This document shows positions 1-6,516 of a DNA stretch of 14,129 bases, piece by piece. The stretch comes from CAZHFA01 sp964534945. GTDB taxonomy: Bacteria > Bdellovibrionota_C > UBA2361 > CAKMMH01. The notes below the pieces were generated by a model. It ran no database searches and was not told the DNA's origin. It worked only from the letters and a program-made list of their open reading frames with translations. The stretch is taken from assembly GCA_964534945.1 (NCBI GenBank), contig CAZHSB010000044.1, positions 1-14,129 of the forward strand, given 5' to 3'. Within the stretch, counting starts at the first letter, position 1. Every line of letters starts with the position of its first letter. Both the position numbers and the translations under genes were made by a program.

Positions 1-144
1 AAAAGCAGCATTCACTTCCTGTTACAATGCCATTATCTCAAAAATGGTGACTTCTTTCATGAATTGAAGAATATTGAAAGTCTACGAGGATACAAAAAAT
101 ATAATCTAGAAATTTTCCTTTGCAAACAACAATCTCTCTTCTAG
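1..144 (+). CDS. Possible 3' end of an unidentified gene entering from the left
   Basis: Frame 1 is open from the first base to a TAG at 142-144, giving 47 residues with no start in view. This is fairly long for an AT-rich random frame. The residues (HFLLQCHYLKNGDFFHEL and onward) suggest the C-terminus of a protein, but I do not recognise a family. It would overlap the tail of the leftward ATP-grasp gene by 39 bases in convergent orientation. The two other forward frames also stay open until stops near 67 and 50, so the frame choice is uncertain and the region may be non-coding. Confidence 0.25.
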   Translation, partial: KSSIHFLLQCHYLKNGDFFHELKNIESLRGYKKYNLEIFLCKQQSLF

Positions 145-1050
145 AGTCTTTAATTTGTCTAAGTTGTTTTCTATTGATTGAAGTCTAAAAAGAAGTCCTG
201 TTTGGTTTGCAATTTGAATATTTAATCCAGGTCTTGCATTTAATTCCAAAATCAATGGGCCTAAATCTTTGTCTATAACGATATCTACTCCTTGATAAAC
301 AAGCTTTGTAAGATCATAACTTTTCGATGCTAATTCTAAAATTTTATCCCAATATGGAATTTGAATACCTTGAATATCTACAAAAGTATCGGGGTGTATT
401 GTAATTATTTGATTTCTAAAAACGGCTTTTGTAGATTTTCCCGTACTAATATTAATTCCGACTCCTATACCATCTTGATGTAAATTTGCCTTTCCATTTG
501 AGTAGCTCGTCGGAAGCCTTAACATTGCCATCGTTGGCACACCATAATAAGTAATAACTCTAATATCAGGAACCCCTCTAAAAGTAATTTCATCAAACAC
601 AGGATCAAATTTTATACGATATTCAACTAATGCTTGATCCTGTTGCCCCCCTAAACTAAATACACCACTCATAATAGATGAAACTGCATAGGATAAATCC
701 TCTTTATCCATTCTCGTACCATCTATTAATTTATAATGTTCATTAACAACATCCGTTACGATTACAATTCCCTCTCCACATTGACCATGCGCAGGCTTTA
801 CAACGAACTCTTTATAAGAACGTATTGCATTAAAGAAATCTGTTTTTATCTCTTTTGGACTTTTTACCACATAATACATTTGAGGAACGGGAATATTTGC
901 ATTCATCGCAAGGATTTTCGTTTGAACCTTATCATCTACTAGTGGATAATATTTTCGCTGATTATGCAATAAAACAAAATCTGCGTTCCTTGAATTCATT
1001 CCAAGGACTCCTTGTTCTTTTAATGATTTCATCTTTGCAAAAATATTCAC
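106..1050 (-). CDS. ATP-grasp alpha-L-glutamate ligase-like protein
   Basis: This 314-residue protein belongs to the 'alpha-L-glutamate ligase-like' branch of the ATP-grasp superfamily, related in fold to RimK. It is probably a cytoplasmic enzyme that forms an amide or peptide bond using ATP; the substrate is unknown. The conserved N-terminal GVLGMNSRN (residues 14-22) and LVDDKVQTK (37-45) are visible. The ATP-binding lysine and glycine-rich loop are in VVKPAHGQCGEG (83-94), and the metal-binding ELNARPG lies at 269-275. Length is normal for the family. The start is a GTG directly abutting the TAA of the upstream 7TM gene (TAAGTG), which suggests translational coupling; an in-frame ATG six codons later (1032) is the alternative. 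It is the last gene of a leftward three-gene operon with the 7TM transglutaminase-like protein and the retropepsin-like protease. Family assignment is firm; the reaction is inferred. Confidence 0.9.
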   Translation of the reverse strand: MNIFAKMKSLKEQGVLGMNSRNADFVLLHNQRKYYPLVDDKVQTKILAMNANIPVPQMYYVVKSPKEIKTDFFNAIRSYKEFVVKPAHGQCGEGIVIVTDVVNEHYKLIDGTRMDKEDLSYAVSSIMSGVFSLGGQQDQALVEYRIKFDPVFDEITFRGVPDIRVITYYGVPTMAMLRLPTSYSNGKANLHQDGIGVGINISTGKSTKAVFRNQIITIHPDTFVDIQGIQIPYWDKILELASKSYDLTKLVYQGVDIVIDKDLGPLILELNARPGLNIQIANQTGLLFRLQSIENNLDKLKTLEERLLFAKENF

Positions 1051-2589
1051 TTATTTTTTATCCAAAAAACTACCAAATCTAATACATTCTGTTAATCGAT
1101 AACCTGTATAACGCCCCAAACATAACGCAACAGCTAAAAAGCATAACGAAAGCTCTGGAAACACGAACATTAAATGAGCTATTATTTGATTTGTAATAAA
1201 CAAATAAACTACTACTGATACAAGCATAGTCGTTGCACAAAGTTTTATAGCAGTCGTAGAACCCTGCTCTTCCCAAATAATCGAAAGTCTTTCAATTACC
1301 ATCGTTAAAATAATTATTGGGAAAAGCGCTACTGAAACATTTTTTTCGAATCCTAAGTTATGCATCAACATGCTCGTAACAAGAATAAAGAGTATTACAC
1401 TTGTTAAGACAACTGTTAGCCTCGGAATAAGAAGTAGCTTTAATCTATCTAAGAAAAATCGTATTCCTAAACCAAAAGCGATAATTATAGAAAACAAACA
1501 AATTCCATTAAAAAGTTTTGTTTCTCTAAATGCAATTGCAATTAACACGGGAATAAATGTTCCAAGACTATTAAGACCTATAATATTTCTTGTAATAACA
1601 ATAATTATTGCACCTAATGGAAATAGCAAAAGGATTTGAAATACTCGTTGCATATCTAGGGGCAAATTAAAAAGAGAGAATTTATAAAGAATCGGACTTT
1701 GAATTTTAGCTTCTGATACAACGTTTACCATCTCCCCTTCTATATTTTTTCTTATTGAAAGATTTACATGGGTATCGGTTGCGCCTGTTATATAAGATAA
1801 TGAATTTTTCCCCTTATACCAAGGGAGAAAATTATATGGCACTTTATAATTTTTACTATTTACTCTATATTGCCCTGTTATTTTTTTACCAAAAACTTCA
1901 AACCAATGCTCTAACTTTAAATCCCTACTATCAGATTTTAATTCCACTCCATGCACAACACGTGCAGGAATTTTTGCCATGTTTAATAATGCAACTGCAG
2001 TTTCAACTTTTTTTAATTCCGAATTATCACCTTCAAATAAATGGTTAAGCTCTTCCTGATATTTGTCGCTTAATAAAACTTTTATGATTTCATGAATAAA
2101 TGATTCTTCATCTGCTGAACGAGAGCGCGCATGTTCAATAAGAGTATTGGCTGCCATTACTTGTGAACCTAAGAATTCATTAACGGCTAAAATAGATAAC
2201 TTATTTTTTTCTTGGTTTGCATAAGATGATCTTTCTTGTACAACGGCTCTATAAAAAAAATACTGTTCACCACTAGCTTCACTTTTTGTCCAGTTTACAA
2301 TTCTATTATCTCCTGCCTTATTAATAGATTCACCATAAGCACCACGTTTTAAAAAATTTTCATCGACGATAACAAAAGAATCGGTTGACTGTGGCAAATA
2401 CATTTTTACCTTAATTGGAGTATCTTTTTTAGGTTTAAAAGACAACCTCGCTTCTATCGTATAAGATACTGCATTTTTATCTGGAATAATTGGAAAATTT
2501 AAAATTACTACTTTGTACAAAAAAAACAAAAAACTTGGTAAAAATATAGCAATTGCAATCTTATAGTGTTTATTTGAACCTGTATTCAT
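1051..2589 (-). CDS. Inactive transglutaminase fused to seven transmembrane helices
   Basis: This 512-residue inner-membrane protein has one N-terminal membrane anchor (about residues 10-30). It is followed by a soluble, probably periplasmic, domain to about residue 305 that resembles a transglutaminase fold without the catalytic triad. A C-terminal block of hydrophobic helices follows (about 310-505). Family hallmarks are the GLNSLGTFIPVLIAIAF stretch and the NVSVALFPIIILTMVIERLS helix followed by WEEQG. The ATG at 2589 has a strong ribosome site (AAGGGGGAAA). It lies 22 bases after the protease gene and directly abuts the ATP-grasp gene, so the three are almost certainly co-transcribed. Known members co-occur with exactly these two partners. 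The likely role is to present or sense a peptide-like substrate at the periplasmic face for the ATP-grasp enzyme; this is inference. No frame damage is seen. Confidence 0.9.
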   Translation of the reverse strand: MNTGSNKHYKIAIAIFLPSFLFFLYKVVILNFPIIPDKNAVSYTIEARLSFKPKKDTPIKVKMYLPQSTDSFVIVDENFLKRGAYGESINKAGDNRIVNWTKSEASGEQYFFYRAVVQERSSYANQEKNKLSILAVNEFLGSQVMAANTLIEHARSRSADEESFIHEIIKVLLSDKYQEELNHLFEGDNSELKKVETAVALLNMAKIPARVVHGVELKSDSRDLKLEHWFEVFGKKITGQYRVNSKNYKVPYNFLPWYKGKNSLSYITGATDTHVNLSIRKNIEGEMVNVVSEAKIQSPILYKFSLFNLPLDMQRVFQILLLFPLGAIIIVITRNIIGLNSLGTFIPVLIAIAFRETKLFNGICLFSIIIAFGLGIRFFLDRLKLLLIPRLTVVLTSVILFILVTSMLMHNLGFEKNVSVALFPIIILTMVIERLSIIWEEQGSTTAIKLCATTMLVSVVVYLFITNQIIAHLMFVFPELSLCFLAVALCLGRYTGYRLTECIRFGSFLDKK

Positions 2590-2611
2590 TTTCCCCCTTT
2601 TCTAAAGGAAC

Positions 2612-3121
2612 TTATTTAACATTTACTTTGCACTGGGGCTCCATAGTATATGTCACAGATGGATCTACGACAAAATCTCCCGAAAGGTATCTTTTCCCAA
2701 TTAACATTTGATAATTAAATTTTCCTCTGTCTACAAGAGTAAGTTCTGACATCTTATAGATTCCTCCAAGACAAAGCCCAACACGAATCGTTTTTCTGAC
2801 TTGAGACTTTCCGTCTAATCTTTTTATACGAACAGACCTTGAGACCTCACTTTGCCACTGAATTTTTTTCCCATATCTGTCTTCTATAGTAAACTTAACC
2901 CACTCATTACCATCTTTTTTAAATTGCTTAATATCACTTGCATGCAACGAACAAGAATCCGCACCTGTGTCTAATTTTGCATCAAGCTCAATTCCGTCTG
3001 GGTATATCTTAGCCTTTTCAACTAATCCCATTATTTGCTTTTCTGCATAACTATTATTTACAAACAATGCAGAAAATAAAAAGACAACTACACTTAAAAA
3101 ATTTTTATTTAACAATCTCAT
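2612..3121 (-). CDS. Exported retropepsin-like aspartic protease (PF05618-type, 'ATP-dependent zinc protease' in databases)
   Basis: This protein has 169 residues when started at the ATG at 3121. That start gives a clean signal peptide (basic MRLLNKN, hydrophobic core, cleavage after SYA at residue 26). A longer frame from a GTG at 3148 would add nine residues and spoil the signal. The mature part has the single-domain retropepsin signature LDTGADSCSLHA (DTGA at 51-54) and, toward the end, MLIGKRYLSGDFVVDPS, a conserved strand-and-loop of this family. It probably acts as a dimer in the periplasm, because each chain carries one DTG aspartate. The database name refers to zinc and ATP, but neither motif is visible. 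As first gene of the operon with the 7TM and ATP-grasp proteins, it may remove or trim what the ligase adds, by analogy with RimK-associated RimB proteases. That role is inference. Confidence 0.88.
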   Translation of the reverse strand: MRLLNKNFLSVVVFLFSALFVNNSYAEKQIMGLVEKAKIYPDGIELDAKLDTGADSCSLHASDIKQFKKDGNEWVKFTIEDRYGKKIQWQSEVSRSVRIKRLDGKSQVRKTIRVGLCLGGIYKMSELTLVDRGKFNYQMLIGKRYLSGDFVVDPSVTYTMEPQCKVNVK

Positions 3122-3145
3122 CTTTAATTTCTTCAATAAAAAAAA

Positions 3146-3161
3146 CACAAACTATTTTGTG
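3146..3161. other. Short inverted repeat upstream of the protease operon
   Basis: CACAAA and TTTGTG form a perfect 6-bp dyad around a 4-base centre, 25 bases upstream of the chosen protease start at 3121. It sits in the probable 5' leader and could be an operator or leader hairpin. It is AT-rich and short, so chance is possible. Confidence 0.25.
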
Positions 3162-3312
3162 ATTCTATAACATTTAATTTTATTTGACTATATTTTAAGA
3201 AAAGAAATGGAGGAAGCACCTAAACTGCATTAAAAGAAAGCAATCTCATATGCCGAATATATGACAACTCTCCAATTTTTTTGTAATTATAGTAAAAGAT
3301 CTTACATAAGAA

Positions 3313-3603
3313 TTAATCGCGATCTTCTTTAACTCCTATCACAGTCTTATCAAGACCATTAATTTTGACATCAAATGCCTTGTTATCTTTAATTACTGTT
3401 ACCTCAAACTCTGGAGAAAAACTATCGTCTTCAATTGATGCAGAAGATGCTTTTCCACCGACATGTTTTTCGGCTATTAAAATTGCATCTGTTAAAGAAA
3501 TTTTTGCATCTTTTAACATTTGTATTTCTTCTTTGTCATTAGCAAAAGATATCGTAGCAGTTGCTAATATTGAAATTAAGAAAAATAAAATTACTTTTTT
3601 CAT
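3313..3603 (-). CDS. Small exported PepSY-domain protein
   Basis: This protein has 96 residues from the ATG at 3603, chosen because it begins a clear signal peptide (MKK, hydrophobic core, cleavage after SFA at residue 21). It also follows a good ribosome site (AAGGGGAA). A longer frame to 3642 has no such support. The mature part, about residues 30-93, has the PepSY layout: a helix with ISLTDAILIAEKHVGGKASSASIEDD, then strands EFEVTVI and AFDVKINGLDKTVIGVKED. PepSY domains are often linked with peptidase inhibition or envelope functions. A link to the retropepsin gene 191 bases downstream on the same strand is tempting but unproven. No confident terminator separates the two genes. It could equally be a free-standing periplasmic protein. 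Confidence 0.8.
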   Translation of the reverse strand: MKKVILFFLISILATATISFANDKEEIQMLKDAKISLTDAILIAEKHVGGKASSASIEDDSFSPEFEVTVIKDNKAFDVKINGLDKTVIGVKEDRD

Positions 3604-3656
3604 ATGATAAAATTCCCCTTTTAATTTAAAAAATTTACACAACTAAAATTCGTGGA

Positions 3657-3685
3657 AGTATATACGAAGTGAATATAACTCAAAA
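3657..3685 (-). promoter_or_regulatory. Candidate promoter of the PepSY gene
   Basis: On the minus strand a -10-like TATACT (3662-3657, five of six matches to consensus) is preceded after 17 bases by a weak TTTTGA (3685-3680). The start codon is about 54 bases downstream. The -35 is poor, so confidence is low. Confidence 0.35.
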
Positions 3686-3760
3686 TGAAAATAGAGCAAT
3701 CATTCTTTACAAAATAAATTGATGGATCTTGATAATTTAACCGTTCACGTCTCTTTGGAC

Positions 3761-4261
3761 CTAGCCAGCAATATTTGCATGACCCTCTTGCTTATCATGT
3801 TCTTCTAAAATTTGCTCAACTTCTTCTATAAGAGACCCTATTGCATACGCCCAAACATATTGACCTGCCTTATCTCCAGTCAAAACTTCCGCAATACGCC
3901 CCTTATCTTCAATTCTATGTTTTATAAACAATTGACGGCCATCTGTAAGTAAAACCATATCTCTTGGATTTTTATAAAGCGAAGGAAGTTTTTTTCTTAA
4001 ATAATCTATACCACGCCTAAAACGATTTACAGGTAAACCCTCATCTTTCATTCTAAAAAGCCAACAAAGCAAAATTAAATCCGAATAAGAATACTTTCTG
4101 CGTTTACGAATAAACCCCTCGCCTGTTGGAGGTACTAAGTTTGTTCGCGCATAATAATTAAGAAGAGCTAAACCTATCTTCTCAGAACCTTTAGAAAGCT
4201 TGCGCAAAATGGCTTGAATATCTTTAGCTGTAAAATCTCTATTTAATGTATAAACTGTCAT
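3761..4261 (-). CDS. MerR-like DNA-binding regulator next to rep
   Basis: This 166-residue cytoplasmic protein has a central region (about 31-90) that follows the MerR winged helix-turn-helix pattern. LLNYYARTNLVPP is the typical 'YYe..GLlpP' start, RRKYSYSDLILLCWLFRMKDEGL is the 'RrYs..Dl..l..i..lre.Gl' stretch, and VNRFRRGIDYL follows. Unusually, about 30 residues precede the motif. The remaining C-terminus (about 100-160) ends in an acidic helix (SLIEEVEQILEEHDKQ) that could dimerise; it lacks a cysteine cluster or obvious ligand motif. The start is an ATG at 4261 with only a weak GGAT ribosome site. It lies 157 bases downstream of rep on the same strand but has its own promoter, whose -35 is overlapped by a dyad. 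I infer a replicon-linked or self-controlling regulator; the target is unknown. Confidence 0.7.
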   Translation of the reverse strand: MTVYTLNRDFTAKDIQAILRKLSKGSEKIGLALLNYYARTNLVPPTGEGFIRKRRKYSYSDLILLCWLFRMKDEGLPVNRFRRGIDYLRKKLPSLYKNPRDMVLLTDGRQLFIKHRIEDKGRIAEVLTGDKAGQYVWAYAIGSLIEEVEQILEEHDKQEGHANIAG

Positions 4262-4306
4262 AAAAAATACAATCCAAAAAAAATCAAAAAAACCACGACA
4301 ACAAAA

Positions 4307-4335
4307 AATTTAAAACACTTAACAAGTTGTGTCAA
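4307..4335 (-). promoter_or_regulatory. Probable promoter of the MerR-like gene
   Basis: On the minus strand there is a perfect -35 TTGACA (4335-4330), a 17-base spacer and TAAATT as -10 (4312-4307, four of six matches). Transcription would start about 40 bases before the ATG at 4261. This promoter lets the gene be expressed apart from rep. Confidence 0.5.
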
Positions 4336-4357
4336 TTATTAAAATTATCTACACAAC
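4326..4357. promoter_or_regulatory. Dyad GTTGTGT-N18-ACACAAC overlapping the -35
   Basis: Perfect 7-bp arms at 4326-4332 and 4351-4357 are separated by 18 bases. The proximal arm overlaps the TTGACA box of the MerR-like gene's promoter. The layout suits an operator for self-repression. The spacing is wider than the usual MerR operator, whose arms lie inside the -35/-10 spacer. The dyad may serve another regulator such as Rep. Confidence 0.4.
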
Positions 4358-4380
4358 CCTAATCAAAAATAATTTCCATA

Positions 4381-4407
4381 AAAATCACTCTATATATCGA
4401 TGATTTT
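4381..4407 (-). terminator. Weak hairpin after rep
   Basis: Arms AAAATCA (4381-4387) and TGATTTT (4401-4407) form a 7-bp stem 12 bases downstream of the rep stop, followed on the minus strand by a short T run. The stem is almost pure A/T with a 13-base loop, so termination would be inefficient and the call is tentative. Confidence 0.22.
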
Positions 4408-4418
4408 ACTAAAAAACT

Positions 4419-5954
4419 TTATACTGCTTTTCTTTCTTTTAACCACTCCTCAAAGCTCGCTAGCGCAAATAAATTCGCTATTTTTTCATTTACTGCATGA
4501 GCAACCGTTTCATCAAATCGGTCTTTAGAAATAATATTTTTTATGTTTGCCAAAGATGCTGTTACTTCATCAGAAATATTTTTAAGCATCGTTGGTTCCA
4601 TCTCCGTTCGTATTTCTTCTATTTGTTTATTGCGCTCTACCGAAAATTGTTTTTTTAATTCATACTGCGCATCTTGTTTTTGCGTCGCTTTATTTCCATT
4701 ACTTGTTATTGTTTGTGAAAAATCAGTAGCCCCAAAGTTTTTAGGTAAATAAAATTGATCTTCTTTTTGTATGGCACGAAATAAGAAACCAACAGGACTT
4801 ATACTAACAAGAACACTTTTTTTCTGCACAAGATAATCAAAATAAGCAATAATTTTTACTATTTTTGTTAAACTTTTTATTGTCTTATCTTCAAGAAGTT
4901 TCTTTATTTGCCCCTCTTTAATTCCTCGACTTAAAAGTTTTTCTGATATTTCTTGCGTCAACTGTAATAAAGGATCCTCCTGCGTAGTTTCTAAAATTTC
5001 AACATCTGGAGTTTCTTTTGATTTATTAAATGGAAACTTATCATACGACTCATAAGATCCTTTAGATGATAATTCTTTATTACTTGAAAAAGTATTCGAT
5101 GGTAAACTTACAGAATGTGGGACCGTTTCAGTTCGATAAAAAATAACTTTTGTATCAGTTCCTTTCCCAGTATATTCAAATTTTTTTATAAAATTTTTTG
5201 ATTGAAGTTCTAATATCGCAGGTTCTAATTGTTGTTTTAACGAACTTGCATATTTAAAATTTCTACTTATTCCTAATTTTTCGTGTGCTAATCTAAAAAG
5301 ATTTATTTCAATATTTTTAAAATGCCAAAAATGTTTATCAAGGTAACGATATAACCTTTTTGTAATGGCACTTTTAAGCCCAAGGTAAAAATCAAGGTCT
5401 AATCTTTTTATGTTGCCATTTTGGAAAGAATCGAACATCGTTTCTGCCCAAATAAAATAACTTGGCTGTGCTTGTTCTCCTCGTCCAGTGTTAATTTCAT
5501 ACGCATCAATTATACCAAAATTTTTCGTACAATTTTCTTTTGTTTTATTATCAAAAAACGCATTGCTTGCCTTTATACGAACACCACTAAGCCTATCTAA
5601 AGATTTTTGCAATCTTGTATAGCTTCTTCCTTCGGTTGTCCATTTTAAAACTTTCAAAAGCTCATACCTAGTAAATTCTACTTTTTGATTTTTAAAATCT
5701 TGATCGGCAGTTAGCTTTAAAAGACCAATTAAAACTTCATCATCTGAGGAAGTTGGCAGTCCAAATTTATCTGCGCCAGTAATAATCCATTTTCTTGTAA
5801 TTGGTTGCTTATCCTTTGTGTAAATTGTATCTTGAAACTCTAATGTTTTTATATCAGGATTAACTCTTGTTGAAAGAACTGCTAGTGGAAATTCAGCTAG
5901 ATTCATCTCATCTCTTGAAATTATGATTGTTTTATTGCTAGAAAGTTCTTTCAT
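4419..5954 (-). CDS. rep: Plasmid-type replication initiator (RepA / initiator protein A-like)
   Basis: This protein has 511 residues from the ATG at 5954; an in-frame TTG three codons earlier is less likely. It probably binds the adjacent iterons and opens the origin. The N-terminal two thirds (about 10-275) matches the replication initiator protein A pattern. It opens with EMNLAEFPLAVLSTR, then KWIITGADKFGLPTSSDDEV and FTRYELLKVLKWTTEGRSYTRL, and continues with RLYRYLDKHFW in the second winged-helix region. The remaining about 235 residues are a Ser/Thr/Lys-rich linker (about 275-325) followed by helical segments; the final part (about 425-511) is charged and may be coiled. No clear Shine-Dalgarno is visible, consistent with low expression. 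The gene points away from ten iterons located 137 bases upstream. Function is well supported by context; the exact family is by eye. Confidence 0.88.
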   Translation of the reverse strand: MKELSSNKTIIISRDEMNLAEFPLAVLSTRVNPDIKTLEFQDTIYTKDKQPITRKWIITGADKFGLPTSSDDEVLIGLLKLTADQDFKNQKVEFTRYELLKVLKWTTEGRSYTRLQKSLDRLSGVRIKASNAFFDNKTKENCTKNFGIIDAYEINTGRGEQAQPSYFIWAETMFDSFQNGNIKRLDLDFYLGLKSAITKRLYRYLDKHFWHFKNIEINLFRLAHEKLGISRNFKYASSLKQQLEPAILELQSKNFIKKFEYTGKGTDTKVIFYRTETVPHSVSLPSNTFSSNKELSSKGSYESYDKFPFNKSKETPDVEILETTQEDPLLQLTQEISEKLLSRGIKEGQIKKLLEDKTIKSLTKIVKIIAYFDYLVQKKSVLVSISPVGFLFRAIQKEDQFYLPKNFGATDFSQTITSNGNKATQKQDAQYELKKQFSVERNKQIEEIRTEMEPTMLKNISDEVTASLANIKNIISKDRFDETVAHAVNEKIANLFALASFEEWLKERKAV

Positions 5955-5987
5955 AAAAAACAAATTTAAAAATATTTAATTTTTATA

Positions 5988-6016
5988 AACATACTTACTT
6001 TTAGTTAGTTTATCAA
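5988..6016 (-). promoter_or_regulatory. Candidate rep promoter
   Basis: On the minus strand TTGATA (6016-6011), a 17-base spacer and TATGTT (5993-5988) lie about 35 bases before the rep ATG. Each box matches four of six or better. It lies between the iterons and rep, so Rep binding nearby could control its own synthesis. Confidence 0.4.
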
Positions 6017-6028
6017 GTTTTAAATAGT

Positions 6029-6046
6029 TTACTAGTTATATAGTAA
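6029..6046. promoter_or_regulatory. Dyad TTACTA-N6-TAGTAA upstream of the rep promoter
   Basis: Two perfect 6-bp arms surround GTTATA just upstream of the candidate rep -35. In iteron plasmids such dyads near the rep promoter often bind Rep dimers as repressor. Here the dyad does not share the iteron core TCAC, so that role is only possible. Confidence 0.35.
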
Positions 6047-6090
6047 GCGAAGAAATTTTGAAATAATAACAGTAAATTATGAGAAAATAT

Positions 6091-6311
6091 TTATTTGAAA
6101 TCACAATAAAATTTCTTTGATTTCACGTTGTTTTTGTTTTGATTTCACGAGAAAACTTATTTGAAATCACAACTTTCCTTATTTTAATTCACGTTAACCC
6201 TTATTTTAATGCACGAATTAAATTATTTTATTTCACGATGATGTTATTTTAATTCACAATAGACTAGATTTTTTTTTCATTTCACGATAATATCTTTATG
6301 TCAAATCACGA
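6091..6311 (+). repeat. Ten direct iterons (origin of replication)
   Basis: Sixteen-base repeats with consensus TTATTTKAAWTCACRA start at 6091, 6113, 6135, 6157, 6179, 6201, 6223, 6244, 6272 and 6296. The first seven are spaced exactly 22 bases, two helical turns, so bound initiators would line up on one face of the DNA. The spacings then become 21, 28 and 24. The TCAC core is kept in nine of ten (GCAC at 6211). Flanks between units vary, so the conserved part is the 16-mer and not the whole 22-base period. This is the typical Rep-binding array of an iteron replicon. Confidence 0.9.
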
Positions 6312-6326
6312 AAATAAAATTAATTG

Positions 6327-6398
6327 AAAAACATAATGTTTTTAGGTGGTTGTGAAAAAACATAATACTTTAAATAAGTTAAACTATAAAAAACATAT
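6327..6398 (+). repeat. Three AAAAACATAWT repeats in an AT-rich stretch
   Basis: Copies lie at 6327-6337 and 6356-6366 (AAAAACATAAT) and 6389-6398 (AAAAACATAT). They fall directly after the direct iterons in nearly pure A/T sequence, where an origin's unwinding element with repeated 11-13-mers would be expected. The same string recurs at 8491-8500 before the distal iteron cluster. Confidence 0.45.
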
Positions 6399-6436
6399 CG
6401 TGATCTGAGGTAATTTTTATTCGTGATTTGAAATAA
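6350..6436 (-). repeat. Inverted iterons upstream of parA
   Basis: Two clear minus-strand copies, 6398-6413 (TCGTGATCTGAGGTAA) and 6421-6436 (TCGTGATTTGAAATAA), stand 23 bases apart. A weaker copy lies at 6350-6365 (TTGTGAAAAAACATAA, about 13 of 16 positions). They face the ten direct iterons and lie within 120 bases of the parA start. They could serve Rep binding for copy control or for silencing parAB. Confidence 0.75.
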
Positions 6437-6442
6437 TTTTTA

Positions 6443-6460
6443 TTGTATACAAAACGTTTT
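6443..6460. promoter_or_regulatory. Two adjacent 10-bp palindromes before parA, overlapping a weak promoter
   Basis: TTGTATACAA (6443-6452) and AAAACGTTTT (6451-6460) are each perfect palindromes that share two bases. A possible promoter uses TTGTAT (6443-6448), 17 bases and TAATAT (6466-6471). ParA or ParB proteins often repress their own operon from such a site. The boxes are weak matches, so both calls are tentative. Confidence 0.35.
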
Positions 6461-6516
6461 TTTTGTAATATTTTTAAATAGATAAAAGTTTCTTTTTCAT
6501 TAAAAGGAGGAAGTAA

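Larger units (their letters stand above)
5955..6516. other. Replication origin region between rep and parA
   Basis: This 562-base stretch has no gene. In order it holds the rep leader and promoter, a short dyad (6029-6046), ten direct iterons (6091-6311), an AT-rich segment with three AAAAACATAWT repeats (6327-6398), inverted iterons (6350-6436), two small palindromes (6443-6460) and the parA ribosome site. Divergent genes, iterons and an AT-rich segment that could be the unwinding element are the usual parts of an iteron origin. I found no perfect DnaA box here. Confidence 0.8.

Noticed and set aside
1370..2048. Forward-strand open frames inside the 7TM gene
   Set aside because: They are antisense to a well-supported membrane protein, have no ribosome site and show low-complexity hydrophobic translations.
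4345..4353. DnaA box-like TTATCTACA
   Set aside because: It has one mismatch to TTATNCACA at a conserved base, is isolated, and lies within the dyad near the MerR-like promoter rather than at the iteron origin.
6091..6311. CRISPR-like regular repeats
   Set aside because: Repeat units are only 16 bases with 5-12 base gaps, are imperfect, and lie next to rep and parA. They are iterons and no cas genes are present.
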